DNA from: Lactifluus volemus
Taxonomy: Eukaryota; Basidiomycota; Agaricomycetes; Russulales; Russulaceae
Direction: 5' to 3'
Assembly: GCA_022376515.1 (NCBI GenBank)
Contig: WTXI01000148.1
Span: 1 to 64,000 of the forward strand
DNA: 64,000 nucleotides
A program made the position numbers and the translations under genes. The notes under the pieces were generated by a model that saw only the letters and a program-made list of their open reading frames with translations, did no database searches and was not told the DNA's origin. The first letter of the stretch is position 1. The number at the start of each line of letters is the position of its first letter. Below, one piece after another: positions 55,901-64,000 of this stretch.

Positions 55901-58260
55901 GCCTTGCTTTACCAACATTGTTATCCTTGAAGACGTGGTTGCAGTCTGACCAGCAGAAGGTACGTACATCCTATAATTCAATATGACATGTACTGACTTG
56001 GTGTAAAGTTGCAACAGCCTTTCCAAGCTGAGGTTGAGAACTTGTTGTCGTTGGTGAACGATGGGTCCGCGTTTGTGCGGTACTTTGGGATGGCCATATC
56101 AAGGAGTGCCCCACATATCTATATCTCTGCTATACCTTTCGCACCATCCTCTTCCCCCATCGTCAAGCATTACCTTGGTCTATTTCCTCATACATTGTCC
56201 TTGGCCCCGGGCAGTTGTCTCATTGGCCAGCATTGGAAATGACAATCCCGGCACATCACGGCTACGTCACGTCTGTCGCATTCTCGCCCAATGGGCAGTA
56301 CATTGCCTCGGCGGGGGCTTACGCTGTTCGCGTCTGGAATGCCACAACAGGGGAGGCCGTAGCAGGGCCGTTTACTGGGCACACCAAATCGGTCAACTCT
56401 ATCGCTTTCTCGCCGGATGGACAGCGCATCGCCTCGGCCTCGGACGATCGCACAATCTTGTCTGGAATGCCACAACAGGGGAGTCCTAGCGGGCCCGTTC
56501 ACTGGACACACCGGTCGGTCAGATCTGTTGCATTTTCGCCAGATGGGCAGCGGATTGCCTCGGCCTCCAACGATCGCACGATTCGGGTGTGGGATGCTGC
56601 AACAGGGAGGTCGTAGCAGGCCCGTTTACTGGACACACCGATGGTATCCTTTCTGTTGCATTCTCGCCAAACGGGCAGCAGATTGCCTCAGCATCCATCG
56701 ATCCACGATTCGCATGTGGAATGCCACAACAGGAGAGGTAGCGGGTCCATTTACTGGTCACACTCAACCGGTCAGATCTGTTAAATTCTCGCCTGACGGG
56801 CAGCGCATAGCCTCGGCCTCCGAAGATCGCACAATTCGCCTGTGGGATGCTTCAACAGGAGAGGTCGTAGTGGGCCCATATACTGGACACATTGATGCAG
56901 TCAACGCTGTTACATTCTCCCCGGATGGGCAGCGCATTGCTTCGTCTTCCAACGATTGCACGATTCGCGTGTGGGATGCTGCAACAGGAGAGGTCGTAGC
57001 AGGCCCGTTTACTGGACACACCGATAGGATTTTTTCTGTTGTATTCTCGCCAAACGGGCAGCGCATTGTCTCAGGATCCCACGATCTCACGATTCGCGTG
57101 TGGGGCGCCGCAACAGGAGAGGTAGCGGGCCCATTTAATGCTCACACTCAATCGGTCAGAGCAGTTGCATTTTCGCCGGACGGGCAGCGCATCGCCTCGG
57201 CCTCGTACGATTGCACGATTTGGGTGTGGGATGCCGCTACAGGAGAGGTCATAGCGGGCCCGTTTACCGGACACACTGGTTCGATCTTTTCTATTGCGTA
57301 CTCACCAGACGGGCAGCGCATTGTTTCTGCCTCTCGAGATCGCACGATTCGCGTGTTGGATGCCACAACAGGAAACGCCGTAGTGGGCCCATTCATTGGA
57401 CACACCGATTGTGTCCGATCTGTTGCGTTCTCGCCAGACGGACAACACATCGCCTCAGGTTCAGACGATCGGACGATTTATTTGTGGGATGCAGCGACAG
57501 GAGACGTCGTAGCAGGCCCATTTACTGGGCACACCGAAGACGTTTTTCTGTTGCATTTTCGCCTATGGGAAACGCATCGCCTCGGCCTCGAAAGATCGCA
57601 CGATTCGCGTTTGGGACGTCACAACGGGGAAGGTTGCAGCACCCCCGTTTTCTGGACACAGTAAGGTCAGATCTGTTGCATTCTCACCAAATGGGCGGCG
57701 CATCGCCTCGGCCTCGGACGATCGTACGATTCGCGTGTGGGAGCGACAACAGGACAGATCGTAGTTGGCCCGTTTACTGGGCACACCAAATCGGTCACTC
57801 TATCGCTTTCTCGCCAGACGGGGAGCGCATTGCCTCTCCTCGGATGACTGCACAATTCGCGTTGGGATGCTTCAACAGGAGAGGTCGTAGTGGGCCCATT
57901 AACTGGGCATGCTGGTTGGATAGATCTGTTGCATTCTCACCGGACGGCCAGCGCATAGCATCGGCCTCCGGAGATTGCACGATTCGTGTGTGGGATGTTG
58001 CAACAGATGGGGTAGCAGGCCAGTACCGGACGCACCAAAACAGAAGATAATTTCATGAACAGATTCCGTATCAATAAGGATGGTTGGATGTGTGGGGAAA
58101 AGGGAGAACTTCTTTTATGGGCTCCCCAGAATCACCGGCCATATTTGCAGAGATCTAACACTGTCTGGATTGCAGGGACAAACGAAACTCGGCTGGACCT
58201 GGCAAATTTGTGCATGGATCAAATTGGGCTAGAGTATATGTTCATAACTCATCTAAATAG
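52929..58260 (+). pseudogene. C2-NACHT-WD40 NOD-like receptor gene with multiple frame breaks
   Basis: Likely start MSPLIHHRYSSGS at 52929. Exon 1 ends ...CAGGTCACCG; exon 2 from 53107 gives a C2-like domain (VLKAHNIPCLKTILGENRKF... TYGEKTW). Then a helical linker (LLHQFQRDDNVRTLLESIRN, ILDEMLECVSKSAEFI). NACHT: Walker A GQAGTGKSSIAHE (about 54584-54620), Walker B ILIVIDALDESG (about 54870-54905), ILVTSR. WD repeats 56236-58030, then the family tail INKDGWMCGEKGELLLW ... NETRLDLAN and a shifted FVHGSNW ending at 58260. Fungal NLRs of this type act in non-self recognition and cell death. About ten single-base shifts interrupt it (for example near 54558, 56455, 56605, 57545, 57745, 57845, 58030 and 58207). 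It is dead unless these are sequence errors. Confidence 0.8.
56236..58030 (+). repeat. Array of 14 highly similar WD40 repeats
   Basis: Unit of about 43 codons: [35 protein letters not shown]. Fourteen units, enough for two seven-bladed propellers. Neighbouring units are nearly identical at DNA level, a high-internal-conservation pattern known from het-d/het-e type genes that reshuffle their repeats. Frame breaks fall mainly in units 2, 3-4 and 11-14. Confidence 0.85.
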
Positions 58261-59699
58261 CCAGTTATATGTTATGTTTTTTTATATCTCTGAGCCCAGA
58301 AACAACCACCAATCTCAAAAATCTTCAAGTTCCCAAAAAGCTTGCACTACGGGCAAGCTAGGAAGGAGCAGCGATTCGATGTGACTACCGGTGGCACTGC
58401 ACACACAAGACCATCATAACATGGGTAAGATCATGATAAACCCAATAGGACTCGGATACTAACACAGCACACCGAATGAAAGCATCGCCAGTTCTTCATT
58501 CGAACTGAACCTACTGGAGTTTTACGATGGACATGACATTCCTAAAAATGCCCTTCCCTGAGCCAGTTACAAACTTCGGCAGTGCGATCATTGACCAGCG
58601 ATGGCAGGAGAGAAACCAGTGCCTCTCTCTCTTGTAGACTTTGAACCATTCCACCTAGAACCCGACTCTAGGCCGAATCCGAATTCGAAGGGAGTCAGAG
58701 AAAAATGTACGTCTTCCGTCTATAAGAGCCAGCCAGTTTCCATACCTTGAAAGCGTCGTCTTTCCTAACAACGGTCCCACACTTTGCGCGGTAATTTGGT
58801 TTCCGTCGAATCTACAGGGGTGAGCCAACTGTAAGTCTCCTTCGGGAACTGCTCGCCTGCAAGGCAGGTACAGCCTGAACAACATCATGGTGACATGACT
58901 CTGCTATCAACTGACGCCTTGCAGTCTACGCGCACAATTCCCTAGTCGATGACTGAACTAGTGGGGAAAAGTTTACGTACCATCCATGACTCGCACTTTC
59001 TTCACATTGTTAACAAGACCACCGTGGACACCTGAAGCGTCTAAGCAGCTGAAATCCAAACCTCCTTTTGCTTAGGTTGGCCCAACCGCTGCGAATGTAC
59101 AGCCTTGATCTTTCTCTTTTCTAAGCTTGAAAAATCTCTCTGTGAGATAGTGAGTCAATACAACAAGTCGCTTTCTAACCAGTCCTTGCTGTATATTTAT
59201 GCAGGCACTCGATAGAATTTGCGGCACCCTTGACGATAAAGGCGTGGCTTTTTCTCGCGCTAGCAGTGGCACCAAAATAGAAGGCTCGGCCTGATGCATC
59301 GAAATATACTAAGCTGGATGAGGAAAGAAAGGGGAACATCGAAGCGACGAAGATTGGGAACTGAAGGCGAAATTAAATTGGGGAAGCGTATGAAATAGTT
59401 GACCAAGTCCAGTCCGAGAACAAAGTAGGGCAGAAAGATATGAAATCTACCCCAGTGTGCTTGGCGCAGCGATAAAAGCATGAGAAAGGAGACTCGCATC
59501 ATGACGAACCAGCAGTACTGTATAGTATATTGAAAGGTGCGAGTCGCTCGGATATCGAGTCGGCTGCGAGTATTAGCCAAGATAACAACTCCCGGATCCC
59601 GCATAGCTAGCGTTTCTCGTCACCCATGACTGCCACTTATCTCCCCATCTCCAACGGAGGGGTAGCAATCAAGCTCATGGCGATTGTCTGTCGTCTTTT
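58261..59699. other. Intergenic, no gene found
   Basis: Downstream of the NLR gene. Several short frames on the minus strand (58655-58888, 59072-59604) without recognisable domains or joinable splice sites. Confidence 0.45.
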
Positions 59700-60040
59700 G
59701 TTCATTTGGGTTCGTGGGTGCGGGCAGGGTGGGGCGCCGGGGCAGTCCGGCACGAAGCGAAGCTGTCATGCTAGTATGAAACAAGATCATGTTGTATTTG
59801 TCGCGCACCAAATCCTAGGGAAGTTGCACACTTTGGCGGTGTCCGCCTGCGCGATCGATGATCCTCAAAGAACGACTGGCAGTCAGTACTAGTCAGTCAT
59901 TACCACGTGTATAACGATGTTTTCCGCATGTCATCTGAGAGAAGAAACAACGCACGCCAAAAACATCCATCTAGCAGGGCCGTACGTCCATATTCGCGGC
60001 GCTTTGTGTGGTATGTATTCGTGACGTGGCGTTGGTGATC
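59700..60040. repeat. Dispersed repeat C, copy 3
   Basis: Shares ATGCTAGTATGAAACAAGAT, CACCAAATCCTAGG, AACATCCATCTAGCAGGGCC and GTGACGTGGCGTTGGTG with the F-box upstream copies, here without any F-box gene. It is interrupted after GCGTTGGTG, where a different sequence begins. Confidence 0.75.
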
Positions 60041-60380
60041 CAATTGGAAGGCCACGCATTTATCCGCCGCTTGAGCCGCTGGCCCGGGACAGCCGGGCTC
60101 CCCCTACCCCTAGACCGCCCCCCGTGGCACAGATGCGCTAATGAAGTTCATCGAAGAAACGCAAGAGGAATGCGTCCGGCCCCGACGCCGGCCCCTAGAG
60201 GACCACGGCTAAACGGCCCGGGCGATCGCCCGCCACCATCAGCCCATCCCCACTTTAAATACATTTTACTTAACCCCGACACCAAGCCGTGTTACTTGGA
60301 CAAATTTATGTGATCATGTCTTTGTTACATGTAAACATATTGCGCTATAGAAATGTAGATTCTAAATAAATAAATAAAGT
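60041..60380 (+). mobile_element. Possible 5'-truncated LINE or SINE 3' end with AAAT-repeat tail
   Basis: GC-rich segment passing into GTTACATGTAAACATATTGCG, then a TAAATAAATAAATAAAG tail at about 60364-60379. It directly abuts the broken end of repeat C. A tetranucleotide tail is typical of some non-LTR elements. No target duplication was established, so this is tentative and no coding capacity is seen. Confidence 0.4.
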
Positions 60381-62560
60381 TCTCGTGAAGGACGGCCCCG
60401 GGCTCGGATCAGCGTAGGGTAACATCTCGGTGATAGTATAAAGGTGCCAGAAGTTGCGACTGTCTTTTCAAACACGTATAGGGGTCGGATTCTGCGGGTA
60501 ACAAAATCAATCGCAAACACCATACGCATTGACCAGGACGAACCACTGTATGCGGGGAAACTCGAGCTCATATGCGGCCAGCGCACGCGTTGTGGGCCCG
60601 AGCTAACCAGCTCCGATTCCGATTCGAGCTCTGAATATTCCACAGCAAGGGCTGAGATCTGTGAATTCTGAATGATCTACGAGTGGATGAGATGCCACGC
60701 CTTTCAGGTTTCTCATCGTCCAGCATAATAGATGACCCAGTTATATTATTTGGGCGCGGCGCCTGCGAAGGGCAGTGGCATTGGGCACTTCTTCGTATGA
60801 GATGGTCATACCTTCAGGCACCTCAGGTTCTAGAGTGCCAGATGACGACGAGCTCGTCTCGGTACTGTACCACCCCTGTCTGAGTCCGCTTCTCGCTAAA
60901 GGTCCTCTCGGCGCTTCTTCGCGTCGGAGATGGCCCTCTCCCACCCACCAACCCGAGACGTCGCAGCGCGAAGCTGTTTCAGGATCGCCGCAGATTGGGA
61001 GGGAATACGAAATAAGGCAGCCGAAATACGCGAATGCACGGAGAGTCAAGAAACCGGATTGCACCCAGGACCATTGGCTATCAGGTATGGGATCAGTTTG
61101 TCAGGAAATAAAGTATATGCGCACCGATTAAAAGTCCACGCGATGAGGATGAATGTCCGAAGCACATGGCGGAGGACAACACCTGTCCAATAGTACCTGA
61201 TCCACCCTCAGCTAACCGTCTTTGCGAATGGAACGCAGATTCATTTGCTCAAGATAAGCACCGCATCGGTGAGTGGTATCTCTTGAAAACATGGAGGCGA
61301 ACTGAAAGTTGAGCGGAGCCCCATCATGATGTGTTTCTATACTTCGGATGTATGTACATACAATCCATATCAAAGGGAGATAGCCTGGGTATAAACACAT
61401 TAGCAGCCTTGAGAATCATGTTGTTCAGTGAGCGAGTTGGGTTAAAAATGTAAGCACCGTTTCCTTGGGTGTCGATGTCATAACCTTTGCAAGAGGTTGT
61501 CGGGATAGCTCGCGGAGTCTGGAGCCTTGAGAGGAGGAGAATTTGACATGTACGACAAAGTCATCACCGGATCACAGCATTTTCTCTGGAGCTCGAGGAT
61601 CCGTTGTACCCTCTGGCCACAAGGTCATTGGATTCAGGACCATCTAACAAAATAATGACCGTAGTTCGACACTTCAAATGGATGACAAGTATCGAGGAGC
61701 TTGGTACAGTAAAGCTGTTGACAACCAAAGTGGTAGGGGCTTGGGGTGGTTATGTCGTCGCGCAACCGGATTCGTCCCGTTGTCCTGTGCCTCGCACTTC
61801 TCCGATCGACTTCCACCCCGCGCAGCATCATGGTAGAAGCAAACCGACCCTGTCGAAAGACCTCTCCGAGGCCGAAGTTCGCGAGCGTCCTTCTCAAAAA
61901 ATCCCAAACATCATCTGTCTCCATCGACAATCGGACTTTCCGCGTTGCGCTGGCAGTCATTACGCCCCAGTTGCCGGACAGCTGACCTATTGCGATGATT
62001 GTATTCAGACAGATTTGCTCAAAAAGGACACTTTCTGCCTCGCCTGATCGAACTGGCGAAGTGGGTCAGGGATGACGATGGCCAGACGAAGGATTCCACT
62101 CCAACCGACTTCCGGAGTCGGTCTCAGATGCCAAAACTCTCTTTATTTCGCCCCATCAACTGACAACGCAGATGCTTGTCCGCAGACTCTCATACCCAAT
62201 GACCTGCAAGCGGGCAAGATGACGTCCACCGACTTTTCCATTGTCCCGAAAGATCATCGACAACGTCCCACTGCAGCAAGCGCGGATCCAGCAACTCTTT
62301 CTGGCGCTGCAGAGCAGCCACGCTTTACCCGTCCACATCTGCCGCTGAGCAGAGATGCAGCGTCCGCACCACCAGCAGCTACGGCTCTCGCATGTACAGA
62401 CAATCACCGCTGTGCTAGGGGCAGCATAGTCCGGCATGTGCGCCGCAGGTATGATACTGCCGATTTGCATGATGGCTCTGATGAATCAGGGTTTTACAGG
62501 TCCTCGGATAACTCTTCACCGTTGAAACATAGTAGTAACAATTACTAGTCCCCAGAAGCA
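60381..62560. other. Unassigned region with weak coding-like stretches
   Basis: Frames at 60444-60671, 60741-61064 (minus, VPEGMTISYEEVPNATAL), 61604-62047 and 62072-62548 look partly coding in composition but match nothing I recognise, and no consistent splice joining could be found. Possibly a decayed gene on the plus strand between 61740 and 62540. Confidence 0.35.
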
Positions 62561-62879
62561 TAAACCAACGCACCAGCGCCAACCGGTCAATGGTCGGAGG
62601 AAGAACATCAAGCGCACGGAAGTAACAAAACCCATCACCTCCTGGGTATCCCAGTTTAGAGAAAAGTGTCGAAATAGACCCACCATAAAACTTCTCGTCA
62701 GTCGTCTACTCAGCATTCCCCCCTCAGTGAGCCAGTTTCTGAACCAATTCCTCCAGAATTGCTCCTCCAACTCTTCCCTCTATCTCATCCCCACCTGCGA
62801 GCTCCTCTCTAACGCACTCTCCTTCCCTCTAATGCCCACATCCGGCGTCCCCACTCAGCCCACAAAGAATACAAGCCTG

Positions 62880-63300
62880 CCATCTCCTTCGCCACCATCC
62901 TTGATGCGACTATCGCTATGCCAACAAACCTCACATCCATCCTTTCATGCTCCCTTCAGCTCTCCATCTGTAGCAGTTAGCGACTCCCATCGCGTCATAT
63001 TCACCGGCACTTCCCTCGATCAGCCTCCAATTACCTCGTTCGCTAGTCTTGCGTTGGGTGAGGAAAAGTTTGGTGGCAGTGGCGCACAGAGTATGTCTGT
63101 TTAAACATGCCTTGAGGGTTAGCTCTGCGCAGGAGGGAGATGTCAATGACAACGACCATAAGCCACTAGTACGTCCACGACCAATTTTCTACGACGGGTG
63201 TTCAAGCCTCAGATAGGACCGTCAAAAGAGAAGGAAATCGGCTTATTACCTGCGTTTATGGTTACTGTCGATGATCCTCAGAACTTGAAGGTTGGAGATA
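62880..63300 (+). pseudogene. Possible VPS5/SNX1-like retromer protein remnant
   Basis: Two short stretches resemble the N terminus of fungal Vps5 before and at the start of its PX domain: GTSLDQPPITSFASLALGEE and, in another frame, LLPAFMVTVDDPQ followed by KVGDIR. Vps5 binds endosomal phosphoinositides in retromer. The frames do not join and the PX domain stops after about 15 residues. A weak call based on pattern memory. Confidence 0.3.
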
Positions 63301-64000
63301 TCCGTTGGTTCTCCACGTAGTCTACGACCTATGGTATCAGGTTGCTTCCTTCCTGCCAGTTTCTCTTAACCGTTGCCCTAATCGCCCTCTTTCATGATAT
63401 GAATGTACACTTTTGGGGGAACTCTGGGCTTCCTTTTCGCTTAGTCTGTATGCTACCGTCCGGACATTTCCCTTCTGAAGGCGCCCGGCAAGCCTGAAAG
63501 TTCACCCCCACCATCTATCAGTATGCTTGCCTTCTTTTCGCAACATTTTCGGTGTGTGACATGACGGTTCGCCGTCGGGGTTGATTTGTTACCGTCATTA
63601 GATCATTATCGACTCCTTTCCTCCGGATCGTTGGTGCCTGCATAAAAGGGCACTCTTTTAAAGAGATCACATGCAAGCGAGATGAAGACAAGGTGCGGGG
63701 CACACACACAGAACTGGACATCCAGTCCCCCTCACGGGCGGTGGGTGACTTATCATGCTCGCACGGATTCGAAGGACGATCGACGACATAGACTCACGGA
63801 TGGGATTCGCCAATTTCGTCATGCACACAAATGAAAATGAATTCGTGAGGTTTAGAGTGCTATAGGACAACTGATCTGGCTCCCGCTGCATAGCCTGCCT
63901 TGATATCCCTGAGTCTCTCATCTAGTCTGCAGAACCATAAATGAAAATGATTATTGTGATTGTGTGTCCAGTCGTCGCCACGTAGCTCCATGCATTGTCG
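63301..64000. other. Window end, no gene found
   Basis: Only short frames on both strands without recognisable features. Confidence 0.45.

Noticed and set aside
60741..61064. Minus-strand 107-codon frame with an acidic VPEGMTISYEEVP stretch
   Set aside because: The downstream and upstream sequence offers no continuation or introns; cannot be supported as a gene.

Overview
The window is fungal nuclear DNA, most probably from an Agaricomycetes-type basidiomycete. Its genes carry many short introns (about 48-90 nt) with GT-AG ends. The conserved proteins (a CNOT11-like CCR4-NOT subunit, an Hpc2/ubinuclein HIR subunit, BUB3), an F-box-like protein, a C2-NACHT-WD40 NOD-like receptor and chromodomain Ty3/gypsy elements fit that group. 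No tRNA or rRNA gene and no prokaryotic feature was seen.

Layout. (1) 1-9.8 kb is a compact gene block: a two-exon membrane/coiled-coil protein (1461-3076, +), an RG-rich conserved protein of unknown role (3699-4574, -) sharing a short divergent promoter with a six-exon CNOT11 homologue (4755-6308, +), a decayed acyl-CoA ligase fragment, and an eight-exon HPC2/ubinuclein gene (7645-9836, -). (2) 10.5-12.3 kb is a rotted FAS1 (fatty acid synthase beta) piece containing a short NACHT fragment. (3) 12.3-35.6 kb is a nest of transposons that can be unpicked by target-site duplications. A solo LTR (TSD CCTAG) contains a small-bodied LTR element (TSD GGAAC), which contains a hAT DNA transposon (8-bp TSD), which contains two more solo LTRs (TSDs CTTGC and TATAT). 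Another solo LTR (TSD TTCTC) follows. Then comes a broken plus-strand gypsy element (B) that received a poly(A)-tailed retroposed gene copy (12-bp TSD) and a further solo LTR (TSD CGAGA). That last LTR is itself split by a full-length minus-strand gypsy chromovirus (A, 27132-34935, TSD ATAAC). (4) 35.6-43.4 kb is a nearly complete but mutated LINE with ORF1, endonuclease, RT and RNase H. (5) 43.5-49.3 kb is a duplicated F-box-like gene: one intact copy and one decayed. (6) 50.5-58.3 kb holds BUB3 (-) and, divergently, a large NACHT-WD40 gene with 14 WD repeats; both carry small frame breaks. (7) 58.3-64 kb is gene-poor with repeat fragments and a weak VPS5-like remnant.

Working together: the intact genes are housekeeping (mRNA deadenylation, histone H3.3/HIR chromatin, spindle checkpoint). 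The 43-58 kb arm is typical fast-evolving accessory territory (F-box-like, NLR) beside a transposon nest. The most striking signal is a strictly phased array of eight TGA(C/G)TCA palindromes (spacing 14,12,14,12,14,12,14) conserved in all four copies of one LTR family and placed about 75 bp upstream of its TATA-like box. Other points of note are a perfect 80-bp inverted repeat inside another solo LTR, an abrupt loss of CpG beginning inside the FAS1 relic, and many single-base deletions that may be biological or may be assembly errors.
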